Assembly: GCA_016110215.1 (NCBI GenBank)
Contig: JADWQD010000004.1
Location: forward strand, 1-64,000
Reading direction: 5' to 3'
Length of the DNA stretch: 64,000 bases
Origin: Capronia americana
Taxonomy: Eukaryota > Ascomycota > Eurotiomycetes > Chaetothyriales > Herpotrichiellaceae
Shown here: positions 52,930-64,000 of the stretch, piece after piece
Numbering within the stretch: position 1 is the stretch's first letter
Layout: each line of letters starts with the position of its first letter
The notes under the pieces: model-generated
The model's input: only the letters and a program-made list of their open reading frames with translations
Told to the model about the DNA's origin: nothing
The model's database searches: none
Translations under genes and position numbers: made by a program

Positions 52930-55900
52930 TCAAACACACTCCCACTCCCCCCAAACACACCATCTCGCACTCCGATCCGCGAGCACCAAGCCCCTCCATG
53001 TTCCCTTCTCTCCGACCTTCACCACCGTCTCCCACACACTCCCCAACACCTCGCCATCCACCTCCTTCAGCCCGCTAGCTTGCGGTAAGCTCTCATGCTT
53101 GCGATTGAGACGTATGATCTTGCCCCCTGGAGACTGTATCGCCAGTTTGGCCGGCTTGTCTTTGACCTTCACACCCGTTGCGGCGTTGATGGTGGACGAA
53201 GGCTCGCTTGGATTGGAACCCGCGGCGGAAGACGTCATGCTCATTGCGCTCGCCGGCCGCGTCATCGGATTGGGACTGACGGGTCTGAGATCGAAGCCAT
53301 TCATCTCGGTCGCGGGGGTCGATGCCATGGACGCGGCATGCTGTCTTACACAGAAGACATACGTCTCTCCCGCACCGAGCCGGTAGCATTGCGGTTGCAC
53401 GACATACAAGTCCTGCCTCGTCGCGTGGGGTGTAGGGTGTCTCATGACGAAGTCATATGTTGGGTTCTCGCCACTGTGGTAAAGCGGCAGCGCGAGTGCA
53501 AGTGGATGGACTATGTCCCGCGAACTGAGCATGAGCCCTTTCTTGCCTGCGTAGACTTTCAGCGTCGCGGTGCCCTCATCTCCCGGCAACACGGCTTTGA
53601 CCACGTATCGTTTCTGTGAGATCTCGGTGTTTGGCACGGTTCTATACCAACTCGCCTGTGCGAGAGCCCGTTTCTTGGTGATATTCTCAGCATCCTCATA
53701 GACATCGCCGTCTTGATCACACAGGTAGCGCCGCGCTTCAACCTCGGCCACAACTTCCACGTCGGCGGGCACATTGACGCTAAATGTGCACATTTCGAGG
53801 CCATCCATGCGGATTATACTCGTGTCGTAGGCGTGCATCGATAAGCCGAGTCGGAAAAAAGGGGCACATGTGCTAGGCAAGGCGAGCAGGACGTCCGGGC
53901 TGATGTTGGGGATCATGTGTTGCTGGGGCTCATCGACTGGGACGTGCGTCCAACAGAACTCACTGGGTCGGGTGAGGAAGTACCATGCTTCTGCGATGCT
54001 GGTGCTGACACTAGAATAGAGTGATCGCTTGGGGTTTGTTGGGCTGGCAAGACTCGCGTCCATCATACGCCATTCATTGTCCACCAGGACTGCGTTCCAG
54101 AAATGGTTGGGTCGGGAGATGGCGTCCAGGTCAAGGTCTTCACCTGGTGTCTTCAAATATCCCTGCACTATTTCCGCGTGGATACCGATGGCCATGCACA
54201 TTTCAAGCACCAACGTCGCGACTTCCTGACTGCTCCCTCTCTTTGTTTGAATTACTTTGCGGGTGTCAACCGGCTGATTGTAAAGGTAACTGTCGAAATC
54301 ATGGTCTTCTTCCCAACTTATCCTCTCAGCGCACCAGATGAAGATGGCACGGAGGCGCTGTACGCCACTGCGGTAGGGCCGGCATATGAAGCCGGTCGCG
54401 AGGCTCGCTGCTGTGATGCTGCTGGGGAAGCTCGTGATGAAGCGAGCTGCCTTGTCGACTTGGCTGAAACTGGGATTGCTCAGCTGGAATGGCTCATAGA
54501 CGGGACGGCTATCTGCATCTTCATCGCCCTGCAAATTCTCGTACAGTTCCTCTACAGGGCATATGACAGGCTGGTCAAGCATATGGCATCGATCTGCTCG
54601 TTCTTGTCGTTCGGAGGGGCCAGGCGTATTCGATCGGTTGACATCCCGGCGGGTGAGAATATAATTTGCTGAGGCGCCGCTCACCAAGCCCATCTCCCTT
54701 GCTGCATCTCTCCCAAAGGAACTATTAGATTTCGAACTTGCCGTCGGCGCGTTGAACGCCGTACCGCCAGCAATGCCTGTCAGCTTTGTAGGTGACCCCG
54801 AAGTGCTGCCAGCCTGGCTTGCCGAAATGGTACTCCGGGCACTTGCAGCACCAGTCTTCGCAGTATCAATCAGCTTCTTGAAGAAGCCCGGCTTTTTGGC
54901 CTTGGGCGTGATAAATCCTCCCAAGCCGCCTGTCGGACCCCGGTTTGCGTCATCCCAGCCGATCGCGGACTTTGCTCCTTGCCTTGAGTCGTGACTTGGG
55001 TGGAAAGAAATGCCGCTGGTTGGAGTTTTCGGCCTGATATCTGATTGTGGCCATTGCTCGTTCCTCATCCCTGTGCTCGTCATCGGCCGGGCCATTCGGT
55101 CTCGAATGCTGCCCATCCGTTTTCTCGCAAGGCTGCCTGCACTTGTCGCACTGAATGCACCTGCAGAATAACCACTCATGATGCTCTGACTTGTCATGGC
55201 CGTGTGGCGTGAGAAGTTTGTCCCGTTGCTTGCTGTGCTGTGCACCCCGCTGCTTGAATTTGTCGAATTCGTCTTCTGCGTCATCGCCCTTGACAGACCG
55301 CTGTCCCCAAGATCCAAAGCAGATTTCCTTTTTCGCAGCGACGCTCGTCGAGCTGCCATTGATGAAGTCGGTCTTGACGTCCATGGAGAGTTCTTAGGTG
55401 GAGGTTCTGGCGGATCACTGTCCACCGGATCTGATCCTTGAGCTTCTCGTGCTTGCTGCATCCGCCGAAGTCGGCTTTCCATCCTTTGCACGTAGTTCTC
55501 CAGTCGAGGCGGACCATCTTGGAAGCGGTCGGGGCTGTTATGGCGACTACTGTAATTGATGCGTGCTTCTGAAAAGGAGCTTCCTCCGCCACCTAGTCCA
55601 AGGCTGGTGAGTGGTCTGGGCCCCGGACGGTTTTCAGGGCGACGGAAATCATCAAAAGCTTCAGGCGACCAAGGATTGAAGTCCTGACGAGGTTCCTTTT
55701 GAATGGAATCGTGACGGACAAGAGTCATGTCGTCCAGGGAGGATATTACATCGTCCATAGCATTTCGAATCATGGGCGGAGTGTGCCCGTTATCAGATGG
55801 CGGTGCCGGGGATGGCGTGCGTGACATTGTCTGATAGCGGTCATTCATGTCGAAAGGCTGTGGTGCGGGTGAGGCAGCCCTGCCCCCAATGATGCGATGT

Positions 55901-56433
55901 GGTGGAGGTGGCGGGGGAGGAGAAGAGCTGATATCGTGATGCGGCATAGGTGATGGAGACCTCGACGGAGCTCTGGATGGGGGCCTCTGCTGCCATAACA
56001 CTGTCGATGGAGGGTTTCTTGGGTCAACGCCCGTCGCGTGTTTGGGTGATGCTGTGCCATTCGCTGTAGGGCCTTTGGCATTCTTGTATCCACTGAATGG
56101 CCTCCGCGACTTCGCCCTCTCCTTCTTTTCTTGTAGTTGTGCGATAGAGTTCTTGCTCGTACTGTCGCTTTTCTGAAGGTCCGGCATGGGACTGATCGAA
56201 CGGCGCATGGGCACGAAATCATCACCGAGAACTGTGACAAAATTGGAGGGGAATAGGCCCATCATTCTCTTGTCTCTGTGCAGTCTCCCCATCCACCACG
56301 AGCCATCCCCGGCGTTGAGACATTCTATCAGGTCGCCTTCGATAAATCCAAGATCTCGGTCTGTTTCACCGCCCCATGAATACACTGCGCGACACCAGCA
56401 AGGGAACTTCGTGGGTAGTAGGGGCGATGCCAT
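52930..56433 (-). CDS. Cytokinesis protein Cyk3 (SH3-transglutaminase-like)
   Basis: Intronless from the ATG at 56433, 1167 residues. Cyk3 acts at the bud neck or septum to promote primary septum formation with Hof1 and Inn1. An N-terminal SH3 domain (CWCRAVYSWGG, DLGFIEGDLIECL, GLFPSNFVTVLG) covers about residues 10-70; a long Ser/Pro-rich middle contains a poly-Pro stretch; a transglutaminase-like domain starts near residue 675 (GVQRLRAIFIWCAERISWEED, EVATLVLEMCMAIGI, PNHFWNAVLVDNEWRMMDA). Cys and His residues at the usual catalytic sites are not all present, as is typical of Cyk3. The C-terminal part is beta-rich with Trp residues near the end (RWCVWGEWECV). Confidence 0.93.
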   Translation of the reverse strand: MASPLLPTKFPCWCRAVYSWGGETDRDLGFIEGDLIECLNAGDGSWWMGRLHRDKRMMGLFPSNFVTVLGDDFVPMRRSISPMPDLQKSDSTSKNSIAQLQEKKERAKSRRPFSGYKNAKGPTANGTASPKHATGVDPRNPPSTVLWQQRPPSRAPSRSPSPMPHHDISSSPPPPPPPHRIIGGRAASPAPQPFDMNDRYQTMSRTPSPAPPSDNGHTPPMIRNAMDDVISSLDDMTLVRHDSIQKEPRQDFNPWSPEAFDDFRRPENRPGPRPLTSLGLGGGGSSFSEARINYSSRHNSPDRFQDGPPRLENYVQRMESRLRRMQQAREAQGSDPVDSDPPEPPPKNSPWTSRPTSSMAARRASLRKRKSALDLGDSGLSRAMTQKTNSTNSSSGVHSTASNGTNFSRHTAMTSQSIMSGYSAGAFSATSAGSLARKRMGSIRDRMARPMTSTGMRNEQWPQSDIRPKTPTSGISFHPSHDSRQGAKSAIGWDDANRGPTGGLGGFITPKAKKPGFFKKLIDTAKTGAASARSTISASQAGSTSGSPTKLTGIAGGTAFNAPTASSKSNSSFGRDAAREMGLVSGASANYILTRRDVNRSNTPGPSERQERADRCHMLDQPVICPVEELYENLQGDEDADSRPVYEPFQLSNPSFSQVDKAARFITSFPSSITAASLATGFICRPYRSGVQRLRAIFIWCAERISWEEDHDFDSYLYNQPVDTRKVIQTKRGSSQEVATLVLEMCMAIGIHAEIVQGYLKTPGEDLDLDAISRPNHFWNAVLVDNEWRMMDASLASPTNPKRSLYSSVSTSIAEAWYFLTRPSEFCWTHVPVDEPQQHMIPNISPDVLLALPSTCAPFFRLGLSMHAYDTSIIRMDGLEMCTFSVNVPADVEVVAEVEARRYLCDQDGDVYEDAENITKKRALAQASWYRTVPNTEISQKRYVVKAVLPGDEGTATLKVYAGKKGLMLSSRDIVHPLALALPLYHSGENPTYDFVMRHPTPHATRQDLYVVQPQCYRLGAGETYVFCVRQHAASMASTPATEMNGFDLRPVSPNPMTRPASAMSMTSSAAGSNPSEPSSTINAATGVKVKDKPAKLAIQSPGGKIIRLNRKHESLPQASGLKEVDGEVLGSVWETVVKVGEKGTWRGLVLADRSARWCVWGEWECV

Positions 56434-58638
56434 AGCCAACACGCTCCAAAATGTATGTCACTTGTCTCTTCAGGCGGGTGTGTGGCACATCGCTTGGTGC
56501 GATAGCAGCATCGGGCTGTTCTTCGATCGAGTGAGGGTTCGTCGCAATCGAGATATGACTATTCGAGACTGGATGCCTGAACGACACTGAGATAGCACCA
56601 AGGTGGTCTTAGAGAGTGCAAATACTAGGGAATGCGTGACTGTGCCCCGCTTAGACAAGAATGGGCCTGTGCAGCTGTATTGTGTAGCAAACTCGTTGCG
56701 CAATCAGTTGGGGGAAGTGGTTGCTAAGCCAGATGGAGCGAGAAAGTAAACAAAAGCTGATTAGGCCTAGCGCATGTTGACGAGGCTATGGTGCGCGAGG
56801 CTGGGAGGCAAGGCTGTGCGCGCAAGGCTGCCGCTGAATGCGTCCCACAAACATGATTGGCTCAACAATTGCACACCGTCAGTGCTTCTACCAAAATGGG
56901 CACGTGAATGGGCTCTACGGTTGTCGGCCTACCCTCGGTCTGCCGCCCCTCGGTTAGGACGGCTCTTAGCAATCAATAACGAGAGGATGGTTGATTAATC
57001 GTGGACGACGTTCGTGTTGTCGGTATTAAACCCAACCTTGCCCTCCAGATCTGTACTTTATTTCAACCTCGGAGTCCTCGACTTCTCGCCCAGCTTCTCG
57101 ACACCCATTACACGACGAGGCCGACCCGAATAATTCTCGACAGATTGCCTGAGACGGGATATGCAACGTTTGCTAATCGGGCAAACGCTTCGGCACCCTT
57201 GCGGTCTCAGATGTTCTCTGAGCAGAGTTCTCCATATTCTGCCAGGGTCGGTTGAACGTCCTCGACAGGCCACCATCTTTCACCCAACATGATTTCTCGA
57301 TTGCTGCCGAGGCAGCCTCGGTGACTACTCGTACAAAGAGATTGGGGCCGCGGTTACTCTCCATACCCCGCACTCCTTCCACTGGTAATTCGATGAGCTT
57401 CATAGCACGGGTCCGTCACCGACTTGACCGAATCGACGGCTTGGCTACATGGAACCCCCGACAAACACGAGCAAAAGGTCAATCTCGTCGGAGTGCCCGC
57501 CTTGCCACCCCAATTTGTGGAGCGTTACACCAGCTTTCGAGACCCCGACTGAGAACACCCAACCTCAGGATTTCGAGGAGATGGGTCAGCCAAGCAGAAG
57601 CTAATCATGCACCATCAGCAATCCACTCTTGCATAACTCTACAGCAGTAGTGCCCATGTTGCCACCACGTTCCATTGCCATCTTCGATCGGCCGAGTGAG
57701 CCTTGTGCGTTCAAGAGATGGTGGACTGATAGCAAACCTTCGGTTCCGACCAGGCAACAGGACACTCTCGCATTCTCAGCCCACAGGGCTGGCAAAGGAA
57801 ATGCCTTCCGGTGACGAAAGAGCGGCGGGCGGAATTTTGCACCCCTTACTCCATCCATTTGCTTGGGTGTGGGTTTCCAAGCTGTCACCAAGAGTTTGGC
57901 GCTCGCCAGTGGCGGTAGGCCCGGACTGAGAGTTGCACGCTGCAAGTCAAGCACCGATCTCTCGTTCAATCTCAAAGCTTGCGAGTGCCTTGGTGCTGTT
58001 CGTTCCCGCGGTATTCGTGTCCGTTTCGGTCATGGGTTGCATTGCACCGCGATTGTCAACACGAACAGCCTTTTCAACAAGCCAGAAAATCACATTTGTG
58101 ACGGCGGATTTCTTGCTCTCAGTTTGGCTGGACCGGCCGATTACATCCGCTAAAGCACGCTCTATTGTGCTTCGGGCAAAGTACCCCGGACTCCACCGGA
58201 GTCCCCCCAAACCTGGGGTTATCTCGACCCTTCGGCACTCCTCTGGTTGGTACCTTTTCCAAATCCATGGGCCCGCATGGTCTGTTCCGTTTCTAGCCTA
58301 TCGCCGGAGATTCTGGGCAGGTGTTCAGCTTCGCCCAGGACGAGTATGAATCATCCATCCCTGCTCCTTGGCTGAGTTCGCATTGCATTCTCGAGACCGT
58401 TCTCGAGCCATGGGCCGCGCTGCCATTACTGCTTTGGGTTTTCAGACAGCTTTAGTGTCTTGTCGACAACGAGCCATGTTCTTCGCTTGACTCCACGTTG
58501 ATCAACTGTAGCAAGCATATAGGATCAGGCGACCCCCCCCCCCCGTCGATCGGTTCTCTCACTCTCCATCTTCTCCCCAGATTTCCTCACTTCTCGCTCC
58601 TTCACACATCCTCATCGTCTTCCTCATCAGCCGTCAAC
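56434..58638. other. Long divergent intergenic region
   Basis: 2.2 kb between CYK3 and the Dal5-like gene. Several overlapping frames of 60-140 codons on both strands have no family signal. A run of twelve C residues (58533-58544) lies about 95 nt before the permease start. Confidence 0.5.
58533..58544 (+). repeat. Poly-C run
   Basis: Twelve consecutive C in the leader of the permease gene. Confidence 0.8.
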
Positions 58639-60312
58639 ATGGCGGCCGTCGTACCTGTCCAGGGGTCGCCTGTCGAGAAGAGCGCCGACATCAACGAACT
58701 TGAGCGTGCCGACACCACCGTCACCTCTGCATCTGACAAGGCCAACAATGCTGCCATTGAAGCTTTCACGCCCGAGGAGCAGAAGAAGATCATCCGCCGC
58801 ATCGACATACGGCTGGTGCTCACCTTGGGCTTCATGTACTGTGTCTCTCTGATGGATCGAACCAACACCGGTATCGCCGTCATTGCTGGCATGGCTGTCG
58901 ATCTCGTTCTTATCAAAGATCGATATTCCATCATCGTCCTCCTCTTCTTCATCACTTACGTCTTGTTACAACCTCCAGCGACAGTCGTCCTACGCAAACT
59001 CGGCCCCCGCAAATTTCTACCGACCATCACTGTCCTGTGGGGTAAGCTTTGCACCCGTTTCTGTCGTAGAAGCCACATCACTAACTGAGGGAAAGGTATT
59101 ACCATGACCTGCGGTGGCTTTGTCAAGACATGGACCGATATGATCGCCATTAGACTGATTCTGGGTGTTTTCGAGGCTGGCTTTTTCCCGGGCTGTGCTT
59201 ACCTGCTCTCATGTTGGTACCCCCGCTATGACCTACAGAAGCGAAATGCCGTCTTCTATCTCATCGGATCGATGGCATCTGCGTTCGCTGGCATCCTCGC
59301 TTATGGCTTCTCCCAACTGAAAAACCACGGATCCGGACCAAAATGGTGGGGTCAGCACTACGGCCCTACCGCCGAGAACCCAGATATCGTGCCTGGCATT
59401 CTCCCTGGCATTGCCGGTTGGCGGTGGATCTTCATCCTCCAAGGAGTCCTCACTGTCGTCGTCGGTCTCGCTGGCTACATTTTCATTGTCGACTTTCCGG
59501 AAAAGGCCACTAGAACGTTTGGTCTGAAGTTTTTGAACCAGAAGGAGGTTGACTTTGTGGTTGCCCGCATCGAGAAAGACCGACACGACGCAATCCCGGA
59601 GGAGTTTAACATCTGGAAGTACCTCAAAAACGGCCTTGACCTGAAAGTCTGGGGATTTGCCGCCTTATTCGGTCTCACAACCACCAACACCTACGCAATT
59701 GCCTACTTTCTGCCTCAGATCCTGAATGAGGGCATGGGTTTCGATGTGGCAGCTTCCCAGTGCCTCATTGCACCCCCTTACGTCCTGGCCGCGATTCTCA
59801 TGTACGGCGTTGCAGTCTTGGGAGACAGGTGGCATCTTCGATCTCCCTTCGTCCTTCTTAACGGAGCCCTGCTTCTGATTGGTAAGTTTATTTTGAAGCG
59901 ACAGTCTCTTCCTCCAGCGCTGACTGATTTCCTAGGTCTCCCTCTTCTCGGCTACGTCGATAATGTCGGCGTCCGCTACTTCGGCGTCTTCATCGCCGTC
60001 TCCGCCTGTAACGCAAATGTGCCCGCAGTCCTAACGTGGCAGGCCAACAACATCCGAGGCCAGTGGAAGCGAGCCTTCTGCTCTGCGACCCTGGTTGGTT
60101 TCGGAGGTATTGGTGGCATCATTGGAGGCACGGTCTTCCGCTCACAAGACGCGCCCGGCTATCATCCAGGTATCCTCACCTGCATGCTGTCTAGCGCTTT
60201 GATCATCCTCATCACTCTGGCCTTGGATTTCAAGTTCTACCGTGCGAACAAGCGAGTCAGGGCCGGTGGCAAGCCCATTGAGGGTCTCCAGGGATTCACC
60301 TACACTTATTAA
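58639..60312 (+). CDS. MFS permease, Dal5/allantoate family
   Basis: Exons 58639-59041, 59096-59881 and 59936-60312 give 521 residues. The N-terminal EEQKKIIRRIDIRLV and DRTNTGIAVIAGM, followed by the first-half signature RLILGVFEAGFFPGC and YLLSCWYPRYDLQKR, define the anion:cation symporter (Dal5) branch; KWWGQHYGP and WRWIFILQG follow. Introns of 54 nt each join Gly codons (WG|ITM and LI|GLP) cleanly. About twelve membrane helices; expected at the plasma membrane for uptake of allantoate, nicotinate-like acids or related anions. The second intron keeps frame if unspliced. Start chosen at MAAVVPVQG; an upstream in-frame ATG at 58498 is less likely. Confidence 0.92.
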
Positions 60313-63300
60313 ATGCGGGACGAACTGACACGTGCTCGCACCGAGCAAGGTTATCGCCAGGGCTGCTCCTCAGATTGTCGTTGAAGGCCACATTTTCGAC
60401 GAGAGACTGCAAGCGAAAGTTCTACATACTCATATAGAGGCAATATTATTGCAAGCGAAAGTCTGAGCTCTGGCTCTCTTGACACACCTACAACTTAGTT
60501 GCAGGTCCACCACGCCCCAGTCTTGTTATGTCCACGCCTCTTTCCCTCGTGATTGCGATTTTGAAAGGCTGCTTTGGTGCAGAATTCAGATTCCTCTGCG
60601 ATCCGTCTGCATAAGCCGATGAAACTACCGCGCATCCCCAGAAATGCCACGTTCGGATGCGGATCTGTTTTGCAGCCGAACTAAGATTTGTTGAGCATCA
60701 TGTCACGACGACGGCCTCGACCATTTACCGATCGGTATTGTCACAGTGTGTATCTTCCCCACATCGTCTAAGCGGCGTCTGACCGACAGGTGCATTCCCA
60801 CGCGACAGAAGTGCAACGATCTTCTCACCACCTTCGACACTTCCTCGTCTCGCGTCCAAACCCACCGGACCGGGTCAGAACGCAATCTCCTAGCCTCTTA
60901 CCCCGCGAACAGACACGGTTGTGCATCCACCGGAACACCTTTATCGTTCCAATCTAAAGCTGGAGAATCCCTGCTGTTTCGATCCTTCAACCTCCCACGC
61001 TAAAGGCTCACCACTATTCACGGAGGTGTACCGGAGCGGCCCCGACCCTGGCCATCCAGCTTCTCAGCGGGGCCAGTCCCGTACAGCTGCATCAGTATTC
61101 AAGACTACACTCTTGGCGAGATGGCTGTGGGCTTTGGTTGCATCATGGCGGGCGTCACGATGCTCGCGTAGAACGGCGTGTCGGGCGTCACCTCCAATGC
61201 GGCCTATGCTCGAAAGCCTCCAATCGAGGTGTGTGGTCGACGGCGTTTTTCGTGCCTAGTTACCTCGGCTGGCTCACACCAAGCTCAGCTCTGAATGGCT
61301 GAGATTGCCTACCTGTGAGACTACACGGAGCTCTCGTTACTCGGACTCTAACGAGTCGACGACCAGCTCGCTTGAACCAGTCGAAGCGCCGCAAGCCGAA
61401 TGGGAAAGTGTGTTGAGCTGACGCCAGGGTCAGGCATGCCTGTTTACGGCTAATCTTACGGACCCCTTCTACAGATTAGCTTTTTACAGCCAACCACCGG
61501 GCACTTGCCACTACGAAGGCTGCAAGTTGTCTGGGACTGGGTTGCGAAGGGGGCAGCTCGTATGGCTTGGACACTCCCTGCTCTCCAGTTGTCTTGTGCA
61601 TGACCTAGTCGATCGATGACCTGGGGCGCCAGTCACGTTCACGAGTACATGTGGAACGCCCCCTGCCGAGACTTCCAACGCGACCTGTCCAAGGTCTTCC
61701 AACGACATCGACTGATGGTATCCAGATCCTCGGCCGAGTGCCTCCTAGAATGGTACCAGGAGATATTGAGGCCTGTGCTGATTCGGTGAGGGATCCGATG
61801 GATCGCCGCGCTGGAGTCTTGCACAAGGAATTTTCTTCGGCGAAGACTTGGCTCAGGCGATGGCTACCGCATCCTCCAGACCGTCCGCGCCAGATACCTC
61901 GGTCGAGAAGATGAGTACGCCACAACAGTTTTCTTGGGATCGAAACACACGGGGAACGACCCGGGAGAGTCCAACACGTCTCGCCTCTTTGCCCTTCGTC
62001 TGCGTGGACTCCTCCCCCTTCTCCCTCCTCGAAGGGCGACAGTTGTCACACTCTTGGGTAACAGAATGACTTTATGTTCGAGAGATCAACTGGGGGTCTC
62101 CGAGGGCCGCTGCATTTCCCAAGTGACAGGGCTATGATAGTTACTTGGGTTCACGCGGCTGGTTTTCGCGATACCTGGCTGTGCCCTCATATTTGCCTTT
62201 GTATCCTTATCACTGTTCTTGTCGGTGCTCTTCGATGTGGTTTTCTACGTGGTACAGTGCCACTTAGGTATGCAGCTTCCAGCTTCCCATCCTCAAGAGC
62301 CCCAACGGTGGCGTACCTTGCCGCGTTGAGCATCAGCCAGTCTTGATGCATCGTCAAACCTCGAACCGGGGCACCGAGTCTCAGCACAGGAAGTCTTTAA
62401 AGCACAGACTAACACACAACTACAGCACTCACGCCAGTTCCTCAGCTCAAAGTCTTGGGAACAACATTGTGATGCAGATCTTGGCCAGATGTTGGTCTGA
62501 AACCTCGGCCATGTCCTCATACATTCATCAGCTAATGCCTACAACATATCTACGCCCTCCTTCTAATTCTGTATAGAATGGCTTCGTTCCTCTGCTACCT
62601 CGCTGACGGCTCAGCGTTTCTCTCCTTGTTCGTTTGTGGCACCGCTTGCTATTCTGGCATGCACTGTGCTCAACGCCATGATGATTCGAGTCCGCCGCGA
62701 CGCGTACTACTTCAGCCTCGAGTCCCAGTTCCCTCCGCACTGGTCGAGGGCCACACATGTTCAGATGTACTGCAGGCCCCTTATTCTCAAGTCATTATTT
62801 CGATCCCGAACTCTCCAAGGGCGACGATCATTGAAGACGGAGGCAAGACCAGCCGATGAGAGAGCCACTGCGGTAGGAGAGAAAGGACAGAGACATGTCG
62901 CGGAAGACAGTGCAACAACATGCAGGCAGACGTGTATCCTTTGAGCAGTCCTATTGTAACAACGAGTGAAGGGGAAAGACCAACAAAATAAAAACCACAG
63001 CAAACCTCGACAATCAGGCTTTTGGCCCCGGCTCATTCAGGTTAGCGCGCCAAGGCTGTCATTTGAGCTACTGTGCGTCATTCGAATCTTCCATGGCTTC
63101 GAGGCTTCAACTCACCTTCACCTCCTTCTCGCCATATCTTTGCAGTCTTTGATTCGAGAGGTCAGCCGACCTCCAAAACTCAGAACTTATCCTGCCGCAC
63201 AGTGCTCGGTAATCGCTCGCCCTCTTTCCAAGGCTGAAAAATCGTCCTGCAGACGTGGTTGGTCTATTGCGAAGACCTGCAGACGCCTCCTCGTATCCAG

Positions 63301-64000
63301 AATTCCAGCGGAATCTGGACCGTGAGCTCACCCATCCATCACCAACCTCTATGAAAGCTTCCGAATAACACGACTCAAATCTGCCAGGCAGATACTTCGC
63401 ATATGTGGCCATCGCTGGCGGTGCCTAGGGTATAGCCTGTGCTTGATGAGTGTTCTCGCTACTCCCTCCAGCTCAACCGCCCAGAAGTCATGCATCGTGA
63501 TTCAGCCGCGAACACGAGGTGTCGGCCCTACGCCCGGGGGCCAACTATTTCTAGGCGAGACTGGAGCCAATCACGAACCCTCTGTCCCCGGCATCAGTGC
63601 ATCTAGATTGTTGCTTGTCTTGATATCCTTCCCAGCGTTGTGGTTTCTCATGCACATACCAAGCAATTAGCGAGACTTGGCAATAGGCAGACTCTGGCTC
63701 GTAGCCTGAAATACCTCGCCTGAGCCTGCGATTTGTCTTCCCCTCTCTTGAGCTTTGCTTTTCGCCTCTCATTCTCAAGACAAATTGACCATTATCAGTC
63801 TACGAGCATCATCAGTGAATCCACGCAGATATGGTAAGCACGTTCTCTCTCGGGACTAGCTGTTGAGTCGACTGAGGTTTGGCATGGCAGGGAAGCCAGG
63901 AACAAGGCTGGTGGAATGTCGAGAGTAACGAGGAGAGGTAGCGGGGACAACAGCTCTCCCAGAAGATAGCTTGCTGAGTTTTCCAAGCTACCCGCTGGCT
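60313..64000. other. Gene-poor right end
   Basis: 3.7 kb without a gene I can support. Frames near 61030-61200 and 62150-62270 encode hydrophobic or MFS-like fragments, and 61850-62050 and 62600-62760 give protein-like peptides, but none makes a spliced gene by eye. Decayed genes are possible. Confidence 0.4.

Noticed and set aside
61030..61200. MFS-like fragment
   Set aside because: Peptide similarity is vague and stops interrupt the frame; not enough to call a pseudogene.

Overview
This window is nuclear DNA from a filamentous ascomycete (Pezizomycotina); the genus cannot be told from sequence alone. The signs are protein genes cut by short introns (about 45-135 nt) with fungal donors such as GTAAGT, GTATGT and GTACGT, both strands in use, and families typical of these fungi: Clr5-ankyrin, bZIP-DUF3425, TRI12-like and Dal5-like transporters, zinc-cluster-less regulators, septin, Cyk3, Pwp2. 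I saw no rRNA, tRNA, CRISPR array or intact transposon. Exon joins below were read by eye, and reading frames close arithmetically except where I report a frameshift.

Layout. 0.7-7 kb: a five-exon lipase, a secreted protein with a precisely duplicated 93-nt exon, and an aspartic protease. 8.2-14.8 kb: a beta-carbonic anhydrase-like gene, a VOC/glyoxalase-fold protein, a fungal transcription-factor-like protein without zinc cluster, and a monocarboxylate-type transporter. 14.8-24 kb: degenerate coding sequence, a 1319-residue Clr5-ankyrin protein, a small membrane protein and a large glycosylated membrane protein. 25-35.5 kb is a housekeeping block: AIG2-like protein, septin Cdc12, Pwp2 (divergent from the septin), a C2HC mini-protein, a METTL25-like methyltransferase and a NADH pyrophosphatase. 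35.8-46.8 kb is accessory: a frameshifted signalling-type gene, a bZIP regulator, a secreted CrtC/kievitone-hydratase-like enzyme, an MpaB/rubber-oxygenase-like protein and a TRI12-like MFS pump carrying a frameshift. 47.5-60.3 kb: GTP cyclohydrolase I, an alpha/beta hydrolase, a SAM methyltransferase, cytokinesis protein Cyk3 and a Dal5-type permease. The last 3.7 kb has no gene I can support.

Working together. Pwp2 acts in 18S rRNA processing; Cdc12 and Cyk3 both act in septation but are 26 kb apart and probably unlinked in regulation. The bZIP, hydratase-like, MpaB-like and pump genes could form a small detoxification or metabolite cluster, but no PKS, NRPS or terpene synthase is present here. 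The strongest unusual signal is the duplicated exon at 3.8-4.15 kb: two phase-0 exons of identical length with almost identical peptides despite many silent differences.
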